DNA of 64,000 nucleotides, taken from assembly GCA_016716905.1 (NCBI GenBank), contig JADJUS010000022.1, forward strand, positions 1,661,501-1,725,500. Reading direction: 5' to 3'. The notes under the pieces are model-generated. The model was given only the letters and a program-made list of their open reading frames with translations, did no database searches and was not told the origin of the DNA. How positions within the stretch are numbered: position 1 is the first letter of the stretch; every line of letters begins with the position of its first letter. The DNA comes from Acidobacteriota bacterium (GTDB lineage: Bacteria > Acidobacteriota > Vicinamibacteria > Vicinamibacterales > SCN-69-37). A program made the translations under genes and the position numbers. Of the stretch, positions 24,989-33,074 are shown piece after piece.

Positions 24989-26347
24989 ATGCTCATCCGC
25001 CGATTAATCCTGATCAGCCTGCTGCTGGCTCTCGCGTTTGCGGCCGCGGCGTCGTGGGGAATTGAGCGCGTGCGTGCTCGCGACCGCGTAGTTGCGATCG
25101 AAAGATATGCGGCGTCGTTCGCGACTGAATTGGTGCGTGCCAGGTGTGAGGCCAATCCCAATTGGTTTCTGGCAGGTCCGCGGGAAGCTGCGCCCACAGC
25201 CGCGATACTCGCGTTGCCTGATGGTGATGTGCTGGCGCACCGGCCTGATGCGACGCCAAGGCCGGTGGAGTTTTTTGCGTACGACATCGAGTACGTCGGA
25301 CAAAGTACGGCCGCGCCGAGGTTGCCGGTGTCGATACGCTCCGCCCTGCGTGGGGGTGATACCGCAGTGACGGAGCCCTTCAAGAGCGACGAAGGCACCG
25401 GTGTGCAAACGGTATTTTCCACAGGCTGGAGCGGTCCGTGTGCCGTGTTGTTCTTCCGAATGCACCCGCCTCCCGGACAACTCGCCGAACACGCGCGCAT
25501 CTTCGGATTCCTGGCAACGGGCGCGTTTCTGGTACTGATGGTCGTCGGCTGGCCGCTCGAACGCCGGATCCGTACGGTTGGCGCGAGGATGCGCGAGTCC
25601 GCGCGTACCGAATACCGCGAACCGGCTGCTGTGAGTGGGCGGGATGAACTGAGCGGCCTCGGGTTTGCGTTCAACGAAGCGACAGTGGACCTTCGCCGGC
25701 TGCAAACCGATGTGCGCGATCGTGAAGCAGACCTGCGGCGCTTTGTCGCCTACGTGGCGAACGAAGCGGACGAGCCCATGCGGGCCGCACTCGCCACCGG
25801 CGACATCGCGCAGGTCACCGAGGTGGCGCTGCACCTCAGCAACCTGGTGACGGGCGCGAGGTTCCGCGACCCAGGCGATCGTGTGCAGGGCACCGCTGAT
25901 GTGTCTGCGGCCGCGCAGGTGGCTGCGCGCGAATTCGAACCCGCCATTCACCGTCGGGGTGTGCGCCTCGACGTCACCAAGCTCGACTCGGGCATCGTCC
26001 TCACCGGCGACCCCGCGTTTCTGACTCAGGCCGTGCGCAACCTGCTCTCGAATGCGCTGCTCCGGGTCGGCGAGGGCGGACGCATCACACTTGATGTGGA
26101 GCGAGCCGCCGGCGTGTGGACGCTTCGCGTCACCGATACGGGCACGGAAATTCTGCCCGCCGAGCTTCGCGGTTTGAACGCGGTGCGAAGATTCCGCGGT
26201 GACGAAGGCCGCGGTGCCGGCCTGCGCGGCGACATCGGTCTGAGCCTCGCCGTGGTCCACGAAGTGTGCCACCGCTTCGGCCTCACGCTGACCTTCCGCC
26301 GTTCCGCCGCTGGCGGCCTCGAAGTGGAGATGGCCGGCAAGTTGTAG
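24989..26347 (+). CDS. Histidine-kinase-like membrane protein lacking the usual phosphoacceptor histidine
   Basis: About 452 residues: an N-terminal membrane helix, an extracytoplasmic region of about 130 residues, a second helix (FLATGAFLVLMVVGW), a HAMP-like linker with DELSGLGFAFNEA, a dimerisation helix, and an ATPase domain. At the place where kinases have SHELRTP the sequence is ANEADEP, so the phosphoacceptor His is replaced by Asn. The ATPase part keeps an N-box (QAVRNLLSNAL) but has VTDTGTEI in the G1 region, and ends GDIGLSLAVVHEV. No response regulator is adjacent. It may be a signalling pseudo-kinase or use another residue. ATG at 24989. Confidence 0.8.
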   Translation: MLIRRLILISLLLALAFAAAASWGIERVRARDRVVAIERYAASFATELVRARCEANPNWFLAGPREAAPTAAILALPDGDVLAHRPDATPRPVEFFAYDIEYVGQSTAAPRLPVSIRSALRGGDTAVTEPFKSDEGTGVQTVFSTGWSGPCAVLFFRMHPPPGQLAEHARIFGFLATGAFLVLMVVGWPLERRIRTVGARMRESARTEYREPAAVSGRDELSGLGFAFNEATVDLRRLQTDVRDREADLRRFVAYVANEADEPMRAALATGDIAQVTEVALHLSNLVTGARFRDPGDRVQGTADVSAAAQVAAREFEPAIHRRGVRLDVTKLDSGIVLTGDPAFLTQAVRNLLSNALLRVGEGGRITLDVERAAGVWTLRVTDTGTEILPAELRGLNAVRRFRGDEGRGAGLRGDIGLSLAVVHEVCHRFGLTLTFRRSAAGGLEVEMAGKL

Positions 26348-26366
26348 CCCGTGTTAACGTCTGACG

Positions 26367-27617
26367 ATGCGGCGTCCCGAGTGGCTGACGCGCGAAGCCG
26401 AGCGCTGGGAAACTGATGGCGTCATCACTCCGGCGCAGCGTCAAGCCATCCTCGATCGCTATCCCTCACATGACGAACAACTGACATCGCGCACGCTGGT
26501 GTGGCTGGCCTGGCTCGTCGCGGGTTTTGGTTTCATCCTGCTGGTGACGTGGAACTGGGCCACGATCGACGTCCGCCTCAAGCTTGGCGGTACGATCGCG
26601 GTTGCGCTCGCGCTGTTTGTGTCCGCGTGGCAAGCGTCGCGGCGCGGTCAGGATCGTCGCACCGAGTTGTTCGCATTCGCCGGCGCGCTTGCGGCCGGCG
26701 CGGTTTCGGCGGCGGTGGCCGAATGGCTCAACCTGCCACGGACGAATTCGATGCCGCTGCTCTTCTGGGCGCTCGCCATTGCGGTGACCGCCCTGGCCAC
26801 GGCATCGCCCATCACCACGGCACTTGGCGCCGGTGTGCTCGCGTTCTGGGCGATGACCGAGACAGGTCGGCCACCGGCACCGTGGGCGTTCATGTTTGTG
26901 TTTCCGTTCCTCGCCGTGGCGGCGGAGCGGCGCACCAATCCGTATTCAGGCGGCGTGCTCACCCTCGCGTTTGGCACGTGGGTGGTTCTGATTGGTCTCG
27001 ATACCTGGAAGGCATCGTCTATTCCAGGAGTGATGCTGCTTGCCGCGGGCGGCGCACTTGATGTGTGGGCACATTTGCCGCACGGACGCCGGCCCGCATT
27101 CGCAAGGGCGACGCCCGCGCTGGGATTGGTCATTGCGGGTCTCACATTCCAGGGCGTCGCCGCGCTCCAGGGTGGTGCACCGCCGATGTTATGGGGCGAC
27201 CCGGCCATCGTCGTCCCCGGCGCAACGTTGCTGGTCGCGTTGACGATGGTGTCGTTGTGGCCGTCGAGTGCGCAGAAGGCCGCTCGCGGACGCCCACTGA
27301 TGTTTGGCGGCCTCGTCGTGTTGTGGATGGTGCTTGGTCTGGTCGCGGGCGGCCGAACGCCTCCGCCGGCGTGGTGGCCGTGGGTGTGGATTGCGCTGCC
27401 GAGCGTGGCTCTGGTCGTACTGGCGGTGAGTGCCATACGCGAGGGTGCAGACAGGCGAGACCGCGGGCTGTTCGCCGTTGGCGTGGCCGCGATGATTGCC
27501 CTGGTCGTGATGCAGTTCACCGACGAGGCGAACCAGTTCGGGCGGTCGGCGGTCGTCCTGTTTACGGCGGCCGGTGTCCTGTTCTGGGCAAGCCGCACTC
27601 TGCGCCCGGCAAAATAA
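26367..27617 (+). CDS. DUF2157 polytopic membrane protein
   Basis: About 416 residues. A soluble N-terminus with WLTREAERWETDGVITPAQRQAILDRY matches the DUF2157 start, and around ten to twelve hydrophobic segments follow. The role of the family is not known. The start, ATG at 26367, is 20 bp after the kinase-like gene, so the two may be cotranscribed; a functional link is only inferred. A strong hairpin at 27620 follows the stop. Confidence 0.8.
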   Translation: MRRPEWLTREAERWETDGVITPAQRQAILDRYPSHDEQLTSRTLVWLAWLVAGFGFILLVTWNWATIDVRLKLGGTIAVALALFVSAWQASRRGQDRRTELFAFAGALAAGAVSAAVAEWLNLPRTNSMPLLFWALAIAVTALATASPITTALGAGVLAFWAMTETGRPPAPWAFMFVFPFLAVAAERRTNPYSGGVLTLAFGTWVVLIGLDTWKASSIPGVMLLAAGGALDVWAHLPHGRRPAFARATPALGLVIAGLTFQGVAALQGGAPPMLWGDPAIVVPGATLLVALTMVSLWPSSAQKAARGRPLMFGGLVVLWMVLGLVAGGRTPPPAWWPWVWIALPSVALVVLAVSAIREGADRRDRGLFAVGVAAMIALVVMQFTDEANQFGRSAVVLFTAAGVLFWASRTLRPAK

Positions 27618-27619
27618 TC

Positions 27620-27658
27620 ACGTCGGGTGTCTTTTTTGGCGAAAAAGACACCCGACGT
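27620..27658. terminator. Long perfect hairpin after the DUF2157 gene
   Basis: ACGTCGGGTGTCTTTTT and its exact complement AAAAAGACACCCGACGT form 17 bp arms around a five-base loop, followed by CTTTTATT. It begins three bases after the stop codon and ends 18 bp before the next ATG. It would work as a terminator, but is also built like a dispersed palindrome (GC-rich outer arm, T/A-run inner arm). Confidence 0.65.
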
Positions 27659-27676
27659 CTTTTATTGTGCAGGGGC

Positions 27677-29281
27677 ATGCCAACAGCACGTACACGTCGG
27701 GATTTTCTGCGGGACTCACTGATGATCGCCGGCGCCTCGGCCTTGATCCCGCGCGCGGTCAGGGGAGACGACGAGTTTGACTATGTCGTGATCGGCGCAG
27801 GGTCCAGTGGGTGCGTGGTTGTCAATCGATTGAGCGCCGACCCGCAGACGCGTGTGTTGTTGCTCGAGGCGGGTGGTCCGGATACGAATCCGCTGATCCC
27901 GCTGATCGGCCAGTGGACGTCGCTCAGCGGATCAGACGTCGATTGGAATTACTCCACAGAACCGGAACCTGGTCTTGGTGGCCGATCGATCAAGTGGCCG
28001 CGCGGAAAGACCTACGGCGGATCGAGCGCGATTGGCGCCGCCGCGTACGTGCGCGGACATCAGCTCGATTTTGATGGGTGGGCTGCGGAGGCGGGTCCGG
28101 CCTGGTCGTATCGCGAGGTGCTGCCGTATTTCCGGAAGTCGGAAGACAACGTGCGCGGTGCGTCGCCGTATCACGGCGCCGGCGGCGAGATGGCCGTGGC
28201 CGACACCACCGATCCTCATGCGGGCCACCTCGCGTTTCTCGAGGCCGCGCTCGAGCTGGGGTTTGCCGCCGATCCCCAGTGGGACTTCAATGGAGCGCAA
28301 CAGGAAAACGGCGCGGGGTTCTATCAGAAGAACCTGCGCGACGGCCGGCGTCATTCCGCTGCCGCAGGTTTCCTCACACCGATCCTCAGTCGGCCCAATC
28401 TCACGGTTCGACCACAGTCGCACGTGCGACGTCTGCTGTTCAGCGGCAACCGCGTCACCGGAGTCGAGTACCTCCGCGGTGGTGGAGTAGGCGCGAAGCC
28501 GGTGGTGGAGCGCGTCAATGTTCGTCGCGAAGTGATTGTGTCGGCCGGCGTGATTGAGTCGCCGAAGATCCTGATGCTCTCGGGCATTGGGCCAGCGGAT
28601 CACTTGCGGTCGCACGGCATCGCAGTGGTGCGCGACCTGTCCGGTGTGGGCGCGAACCTGCACGACCATCCGCGTATCGGATTCCGGTGGTCGGGCCTCA
28701 CAACGCTGCCGGGGTCATCGGTGTCGGCGGGGTTGCTAACGCACTCGGTGCGCGGCGCGAATCCTGGCGCACCCGACTTGCAGTTCTACGTAGGACGCGG
28801 ACTCAGCGCGCCCGATCCGGCGATCGCGTTTTCAGTCACGTTGTGCCGGCCGCATAGTCGAGGTTCGATCTCCCTGCGTTCCGACGATCCTCTGGCCGCG
28901 CCCATCATTCGCGCCGGGTACTTCACCGACGCGCGCGACATGGACGCTGCGCTCGAAGCCGTCCGCCTCGCTCGAGCCATCGCGTCGTCTCGCGCCTACA
29001 CCCGCCTGAAGGGCGCTGCGGCCGACCCACTCGACACGGAAACGACGCCGGACCAGGTCCGCGCGTTTGTCCGGCGGACGTGTTCAACCATTTACCACCC
29101 CGGCGGCACGTGTCGCATGGGCCGGGGAGCCGATGCGGTGGTAGACCCGCACCTTAAGGTCCACGGCATCGAGGGCCTGCGCGTGGCCGATGCGTCCATC
29201 ATGCCAACGGTCGTTAACGCCCAAACCAACGCCGCTTGCTGGATGATCGGCGAGCGCGCCGCTCAGGAACTGGGGAGCTGA
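27677..29281 (+). CDS. Tat-exported GMC family oxidoreductase (choline dehydrogenase-like)
   Basis: About 534 residues. The N-terminus, RTRRDFLRDSLMIAGASAL, is a twin-arginine signal, so the folded flavoprotein should be exported. The FAD motif is VVIGAGSSGCVVVNRL. GMC signatures follow: KTYGGSSAIGAAAYVRG, VIESPKILMLSGIGP and, at the C-terminus, YHPGGTCRMG and VADASIMPTVVNAQTNA, which holds the active-site region. The substrate is a non-activated alcohol of unknown type. The frame is open further upstream to 27065, but that part overlaps the DUF2157 gene; ATG at 27677 gives the Tat signal. The last residues (QELGS) and stop lie in a short-repeat array. Confidence 0.92.
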   Translation: MPTARTRRDFLRDSLMIAGASALIPRAVRGDDEFDYVVIGAGSSGCVVVNRLSADPQTRVLLLEAGGPDTNPLIPLIGQWTSLSGSDVDWNYSTEPEPGLGGRSIKWPRGKTYGGSSAIGAAAYVRGHQLDFDGWAAEAGPAWSYREVLPYFRKSEDNVRGASPYHGAGGEMAVADTTDPHAGHLAFLEAALELGFAADPQWDFNGAQQENGAGFYQKNLRDGRRHSAAAGFLTPILSRPNLTVRPQSHVRRLLFSGNRVTGVEYLRGGGVGAKPVVERVNVRREVIVSAGVIESPKILMLSGIGPADHLRSHGIAVVRDLSGVGANLHDHPRIGFRWSGLTTLPGSSVSAGLLTHSVRGANPGAPDLQFYVGRGLSAPDPAIAFSVTLCRPHSRGSISLRSDDPLAAPIIRAGYFTDARDMDAALEAVRLARAIASSRAYTRLKGAAADPLDTETTPDQVRAFVRRTCSTIYHPGGTCRMGRGADAVVDPHLKVHGIEGLRVADASIMPTVVNAQTNAACWMIGERAAQELGS

Positions 29282-29327
29282 GGAACTGAGGAACTGGGGA
29301 AGTTAGGAACTGGGGAGCTGGGAACTG
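29265..29327. repeat. Short imperfect tandem array of AGGAACTGGGGA-like units
   Basis: Four or five units built on GGAACTG, with GGGGA or GA between them, run through the end of the GMC gene and its stop codon into the spacer. C-rich units of a similar kind (CAATCCT/CAATCCC) occupy the arsR-arsM spacer. Confidence 0.6.
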
Positions 29328-29337
29328 ACGGGCGTTT

Positions 29338-29367
29338 CGTAGCGCGGCCTGGTTCTCAAGGCCGCGG
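29338..29367. repeat. Short dispersed repeat, family C, copy 2
   Basis: Begins CGTAGCGCGGCCTGG, then CTCAAGGCCGCGG. Internal GCGGCCT and AGGCCGC can form a small stem. It is nearly identical to the reverse complement of 22656-22684 and to the left arm of 56069-56132. Confidence 0.6.
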
Positions 29368-29412
29368 CACTTAGTTTTCCTAAATGACCAACTTTAACTT
29401 GAAATATAGCAT

Positions 29413-29432
29413 TTTCTAAGTTATCTTAGAAA
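29413..29432. promoter_or_regulatory. Perfect palindrome before the antitoxin gene; probable autoregulatory operator
   Basis: TTTCTAAG and CTTAGAAA flank TTAT, an 8-4-8 perfect inverted repeat ending two bases before the ATG at 29435. The surrounding 60 bp are strikingly AT-rich for this window and probably carry the promoter. Such a position is typical of operators bound by an antitoxin. Confidence 0.6.
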
Positions 29433-29434
29433 TA

Positions 29435-29911
29435 ATGCCAAGAGACATCAAAGTCGCAGACGAGGTCTGGATCGCGACCGCCCTGCTTTCGCGGGAGCAG
29501 CCAACTCGCGGGGAGTTTTCCCTCAAGGAAATCGAGCACCGGTTGCGCCAGGAAAACCTCGCCGGAGGGGTCAGGGCCGGCGTGTATCCGCACATTTCGG
29601 TGCATTGCGTGGCCAATGTGCCGCCCAATCCAGGGCGGTATCGAATGCTCGTCTCAACGGGTCCCTCGAAGCGTCGTCTATTCCGCGAAGGGGATCCGGC
29701 GCATCCGCGTCGCGATGGATCGAAGACGCATCCGCGCCGCGACGACATTCCGGCCGGCTATCACGAGCTGATTGACTGGTATGAACACGAGTGGTCGGCT
29801 CGCGTCGCGCAGGTCGATCCGCTGCTCGCGCTCTTTGGCCGCGGGCGCGCGCTCTGGGGTGGGGAAGCGGTGGACGCGTTCATCCAGGGCCTGCGAGGGC
29901 CCGAGTCATGA
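29435..29911 (+). CDS. Putative antitoxin partner of a PIN-domain toxin, family not recognised
   Basis: A 158-residue protein, larger than common VapB antitoxins (about 70-90). Its first half (VWIATALLSREQPTRGEFSLKEIEHRLRQE) looks like a winged-helix segment of the sort that binds DNA, followed by the loop VYPHISVHCVANVPPNPGRY. A basic stretch with HPRRDGSKTHPRRDD comes next, and the C-terminal third is helical. Its ATG follows a perfect palindrome and its TGA overlaps the ATG of the PIN gene (ATGA), the arrangement of a toxin-antitoxin pair. The antitoxin role is inferred from this context only. Confidence 0.62.
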   Translation: MPRDIKVADEVWIATALLSREQPTRGEFSLKEIEHRLRQENLAGGVRAGVYPHISVHCVANVPPNPGRYRMLVSTGPSKRRLFREGDPAHPRRDGSKTHPRRDDIPAGYHELIDWYEHEWSARVAQVDPLLALFGRGRALWGGEAVDAFIQGLRGPES

Positions 29912-30324
29912 CGCGCATCTTCTGGGACACGCATCTGTTCCTCTACCTCTTCCAGGGAGGAACGTCTGCGAATGACGTGAAGCGGCTGCGAGAGCGGATG
30001 CTGGCGCGCGGGGACAAGTTGTTCACGTCGAGCGTCACGATGGGCGAGGTTCTGGTGCGGCCGGTCGCGGCCGGTGCAGGCGTGGCCGACGTCTACGAGA
30101 CCGCGATCGCGCGCGCCGCGACAATCCTGCCCTTTGACGCCACGGCAGCGCGGCACTACGCGGCGTTGCGCGCGGACCGCTCGATGGCCGCCACGGACGC
30201 GATGCAACTGTCCTGCGCCGCGGCCGCGGGCATCGACATGTTCATCACAAATGACGACCGGCTCTCGGGCAAGGTTGTGCCGGGTGTGAAATTCATCACG
30301 TCGCTTTCAAGGGCGTTTTTGTGA
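29908..30324 (+). CDS. PIN-domain ribonuclease, VapC-like toxin
   Basis: About 138 residues with the four acidic residues of a PIN nuclease: Asp in FWDTHLFLYLF near the N-terminus, Glu in VTMGEVLVR, Asp in ATDAMQL and Asp in FITNDDRL. VapC-type toxins cleave tRNA or rRNA using Mg2+ held by these residues. The length is normal. ATG at 29908 overlaps the stop of the preceding gene; a longer frame upstream would only shadow that gene. The pair is followed by tRNA-Gln. Its target cannot be told from sequence. Confidence 0.85.
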   Translation: MTRIFWDTHLFLYLFQGGTSANDVKRLRERMLARGDKLFTSSVTMGEVLVRPVAAGAGVADVYETAIARAATILPFDATAARHYAALRADRSMAATDAMQLSCAAAAGIDMFITNDDRLSGKVVPGVKFITSLSRAFL

Positions 30325-30412
30325 CAGAACGACCACCACACCCCTGGCGCTTGCCCAGCCCCGGCTGGTACTGGTAACTTTGGAAGGTTCTCACCGACTG
30401 CGGGCTCATTGC

Positions 30413-30486
30413 TGGGACGTCGTTCAACGGTAGGACAGCAGACTCTGACTCTGCTTATTGGGGTTCGAATCCCTGCGTCCCAGCCA
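30413..30486 (+). tRNA. tRNA-Gln(CUG)
   Basis: Acceptor stem TGGGACG/CGTCCCA with U1 as in bacterial tRNA-Gln, anticodon stem GCAGA/TCTGC with loop CTCTGAC (anticodon CTG), T-arm GGTTCGAATCC, discriminator G and encoded CCA. The 3' end (CAGCCAAC, 30481-30488) pairs with GTTGGCTG at 30512-30519, which may form a processing or termination hairpin. Confidence 0.96.
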
Positions 30487-30576
30487 ACTCATTCAACCTT
30501 CGGTTTCCTTCGTTGGCTGTGACGCCGATTGAGGCCCTGCGCGACTCGCGTCGCTCCGGGCCCGAATCCCTGCCTC

Positions 30577-31092
30577 TCAGCGAGGCGGCCGGATCTCGCC
30601 TGTCAGCAGGTCCATGGGGCCGAATGTTGGCGTGCCGAACTGGCGGGCATCCACACCCACGGTTCCATTGAGGCGATAGGCCAGAGGGTCTCCTGCCACC
30701 GCTCGGCGAATGGCGTTCGCCAAACCGGGGATATCCGCAAAGCTGACGCGCAGGTCGAGCGGAATCACCTCGCTCCCGCTGGCAATCAGCGGCAGCCCAA
30801 GAGGAAAATCTGCTTCAGCGGCGCGACTGCCTTCAAGGAACAGCGACCCACGCAGCGTGGTCAGGGTCAAGCCAAAGGCATTTGGGTTCCGCACGCGAGT
30901 CCACAGCCGAATCGCCGCGCCACCAAGCGGAGCATCAGAACTCGGCCCCACCAGACGAATCTCCGCACGACGGTCATCAACTTCAGAAAACTGCGGTGCC
31001 TGCACCAGAGCCGCCAGGCGCTCAAGCGTGGCGCACGCACCCGACCCCGCGAGCATGATCGCGACGATGCCGGAAAAAACTGTAGCCCTCAT
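30577..31092 (-). CDS. LEA14/WHy-type lipoprotein
   Basis: A 171-residue exported protein with a signal peptide and lipobox-like GSGAC near residue 20. The rest resembles the late-embryogenesis-abundant LEA14 (WHy) beta sandwich: VRNPNAFGLTLTTLRGSLFLEG is the characteristic region, and the strands on either side fit. Bacterial relatives are envelope proteins of uncertain role, possibly linked to stress. It is separated by 12 bp from the lytic transglycosylase gene upstream on the same strand, so the two may be cotranscribed. Confidence 0.8.
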   Translation of the reverse strand: MRATVFSGIVAIMLAGSGACATLERLAALVQAPQFSEVDDRRAEIRLVGPSSDAPLGGAAIRLWTRVRNPNAFGLTLTTLRGSLFLEGSRAAEADFPLGLPLIASGSEVIPLDLRVSFADIPGLANAIRRAVAGDPLAYRLNGTVGVDARQFGTPTFGPMDLLTGEIRPPR

Positions 31093-31104
31093 TTCGTCAC
31101 CACT

Positions 31105-31749
31105 CTAATCCGGCGTCAACTCGCTCTGCGCGATGTGATCGAGGATCGCCTTGACGTAGCGCTGCGTCTCCTTGAACGGAGGAATTCCGCCGTAGCGTTC
31201 AACCGCGCCGGGCCCCGCGTTATAGCTGGCCAACGCGAGCGCAACGTCGCCGTGCTGATCCGCGATGAGCGCGCTCAGGTACCGCGCACCGGCCATGATG
31301 TTCTCGCGCGGATCAAAGACATTGGCGACGCCCATGTCCGCCGCGAGCGCCGGCATGAGTTGCATCAGGCCCTGCGCGCCGGCGCTTGAGACCGCGCGCG
31401 GATCAAAGCTCGACTCGGCCCGAATCACGGCGCGAATCAACGCGGGCGCCAGCGTGAAGCGCATCGCCGCTTCATGGATCAGCCCTTCGAAAGGGGATTC
31501 GGGCAGCAGTCGGAACGTCGCTGAGGTGCTGACCATGCCGTTCGGCGGCGTCACCACGGCCTGCATGATGGCCTCCGGGGCGATCAGCAATGGCCCGGCG
31601 ACCGGCACTTTGACGGCACTCGGCGCGACCAACGCGGTGCCCGCCAGCAGCATCGAGCGCAGGCGGCGCCGATGCCGCCCTTTTCGGCGTCGCTTCTCTG
31701 GATGGTGCGGGTGTGGGTGGTGCGGCTTAACTCGGTCCCGACGCCTCAT
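31105..31749 (-). CDS. Lytic transglycosylase (SLT domain)
   Basis: A 214-residue murein-cleaving enzyme. The catalytic Glu is in AVIRAESSFDPRAVSSAGAQ, followed by GLMQLMP, NIMAGARYLSALI, and SYNAGPGAVERYGGIPP, the normal motif order of SLT domains. The N-terminus is unusual: a His/Pro and Arg/Lys-rich stretch (HHPHPHHPEKRRRKGRHRRR) precedes a hydrophobic segment. It cleaves glycan strands forming 1,6-anhydromuramic ends, presumably in the periplasm. The first ATG at 31749 gives this rich leader; ATG at the Met just before LLAGTAL would give a more usual signal peptide. Confidence 0.9.
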   Translation of the reverse strand: MRRRDRVKPHHPHPHHPEKRRRKGRHRRRLRSMLLAGTALVAPSAVKVPVAGPLLIAPEAIMQAVVTPPNGMVSTSATFRLLPESPFEGLIHEAAMRFTLAPALIRAVIRAESSFDPRAVSSAGAQGLMQLMPALAADMGVANVFDPRENIMAGARYLSALIADQHGDVALALASYNAGPGAVERYGGIPPFKETQRYVKAILDHIAQSELTPD

Positions 31750-31812
31750 GACCCCATGGTGCCCGGTCCTGCCGGCTCAGCGCTGACCCGAATGGCACAC
31801 TGTCGTCGACCG

Positions 31813-32295
31813 TCAGCCCCGGCGCGCGGCCTCGATGGTGGCAATGTCGATCTTCCCCATCGTCATCATCGCTGCGAAAACGCGCTTGGCCTCGGCGCCA
31901 CCAGCCGAGAGTGCCTCCGTCAGCGCACGCGGGGTGATCTGCCACGACAGGCCCCAGCGGTCTTTGCACCAGCCGCATTGGCTCTCCTTGCCGCCATTGC
32001 CGACAATCGCGTCCCAATAGCGATCCGTCTCTTCCTGAGTGTCCGTCAGAATCTGGAAGGAAAACGCCTCGCTGTGTTTGAAGTCCGGACCGCCGTTGAG
32101 ACCAAGACACGGAATGCCCACTACGGTGAACTCCACCGTCAGTACATCGCCCGTCTTTCCGCTCGGGTAATCCCCCGGCGCTTTGTGCACAGCCGTTACC
32201 GCGCTATCCGGGAAGGTCGCGGCGTAAAAGCGCGCGGCGTCATGTGCGTCCTTGTCGAACCAGAGGCAGATCGTGTTTTTCGGCTTCACAGTCAT
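31813..32295 (-). CDS. VOC/PhnB-like glyoxalase-superfamily protein
   Basis: About 160 residues with the paired beta-alpha-beta-beta-beta modules of the PhnB-like group of the vicinal oxygen chelate superfamily. NTICLWFDKDAHDAARFYAATFPDS opens the first module; SFQILTDTQEETDRYWDAI and GWCKDRWGLSWQITP belong to the second. Proteins of this group are often annotated as 3-demethylubiquinone methyltransferases, which is not supported. The function is unknown. ATG at 32295 preferred; a longer frame from 32313 adds residues with no homology feature. Confidence 0.82.
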   Translation of the reverse strand: MTVKPKNTICLWFDKDAHDAARFYAATFPDSAVTAVHKAPGDYPSGKTGDVLTVEFTVVGIPCLGLNGGPDFKHSEAFSFQILTDTQEETDRYWDAIVGNGGKESQCGWCKDRWGLSWQITPRALTEALSAGGAEAKRVFAAMMTMGKIDIATIEAARRG

Positions 32296-32316
32296 GATGC
32301 GCAATCCTCTCACCAG

Positions 32317-32520
32317 TCACGGTTCCGCGTCGATCAGGTCGCCCGGCTTGCAATCGAGCGCCTCGCAGAGTTTCCCAAGAGTCTCAAACCGCACGCCCTT
32401 CACCTTCCCCGTGCGAAGCAGCGAAAGATTCGCCTCCGTGATGCCGATGCGCTCCGCCAGATCCTTCGCGCGCATCTTGCGGCGCGCCAGCATCACGTCG
32501 AGCGTGACGATGATGCGCAT
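32317..32520 (-). CDS. XRE-family transcriptional regulator, YozG-like
   Basis: A 67-residue single-domain DNA-binding protein: KDLAERIGITEANLSLLRTGKVKG is the helix-turn-helix and RFETLGKLCEALDCKPGDL the rest of the domain, with typical YozG ending. The ATG at 32520 overlaps the stop of the DUF2975 gene (TGATG), so translation is coupled. XRE/YozG proteins are commonly paired with DUF2975 membrane proteins; they may control their own operon through the palindrome upstream. Confidence 0.88.
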   Translation of the reverse strand: MRIIVTLDVMLARRKMRAKDLAERIGITEANLSLLRTGKVKGVRFETLGKLCEALDCKPGDLIDAEP

Positions 32521-33050
32521 CAGACGATCTCGTCGTTCTCGGCCTTGATCGCGGCGGCCGCCGTGGCAAACGCAGTGCCCACCATCGCGAGCAGGGCGCC
32601 GAACAACAGCAGGCTCACGTCGAACGTGTTGTACGAAAGAAGAACGAGCCAATTCCCCAGGAACGCGGCCTGGACCGCCGGTGCACCGACCACCTTCACG
32701 AGAATGGCGGCCAGCGCGAAATAGCCCACGCGCTTGAAGCTGGTGGTAGCGAGGGCCGACAGAAACTGCCCACGTTCGTATTCCACGAGCACTCTTCGGA
32801 GCGCAAACATCGCGAAAGCCATCAGCACGGCCGGAATCGCTTGAGCCACTCGCAAGACCAGCGCCTGCGCCGTCGTCATTGGGCCAACGTGGCTCATGCT
32901 GCCGGTGGCGATGAGATACAACGCGCCGATGAGGGGAAGCCCGATGGCGGCGATCAGGATCGGAATGGTGGCTTCCACGAACATCCGGGTGGTCTTGGTG
33001 GACTGAGGTCGGGACATAAGGGCTCCGTGGATCAGGGGCTGGTCAGACAT
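32520..33050 (-). CDS. DUF2975 membrane protein
   Basis: About 176 residues with four membrane segments in the DUF2975 arrangement: ATIPILIAAIGLPLIGALYLI, AIPAVLMAFAMFALRR, FALAAILVKVVG and LLLFGALLAMVGTAF. LRRVLVEYERGQFLSA between helices 2 and 3 is a family feature. Function unknown. ATG at 33050 with GGAG seven or eight bases upstream is preferred to the frame start (TTG) at 33068. Confidence 0.8.
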   Translation of the reverse strand: MSDQPLIHGALMSRPQSTKTTRMFVEATIPILIAAIGLPLIGALYLIATGSMSHVGPMTTAQALVLRVAQAIPAVLMAFAMFALRRVLVEYERGQFLSALATTSFKRVGYFALAAILVKVVGAPAVQAAFLGNWLVLLSYNTFDVSLLLFGALLAMVGTAFATAAAAIKAENDEIV

Positions 33051-33074
33051 TAAGTTGCTCCAGTGCAATGATTA

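Noticed and set aside
25004..26272. 422-residue minus-strand frame across the kinase-like gene
   Set aside because: Antisense shadow with Arg/His/Gln-rich composition and no domain.
26648..27598. 316-residue open frame on the minus strand across the DUF2157 gene
   Set aside because: It is antisense to a clear membrane protein, rich in Pro, Thr, Ala and Ser, without any family motif. High GC leaves opposite strands open.
27065..27676. Upstream extension of the second GMC oxidoreductase frame
   Set aside because: It overlaps the DUF2157 gene out of frame and would bury the Tat signal; ATG at 27677 is better.
29265..29327. Possible CRISPR-like array at the GMC end
   Set aside because: Units are about 12 bases without unique spacers of normal length, and there are no cas genes.
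29435..30324. Toxin-antitoxin pair as part of an integrated element
   Set aside because: A tRNA-Gln lies close, but there is no integrase and no duplicated tRNA 3' end in the window, so an island is not supported.
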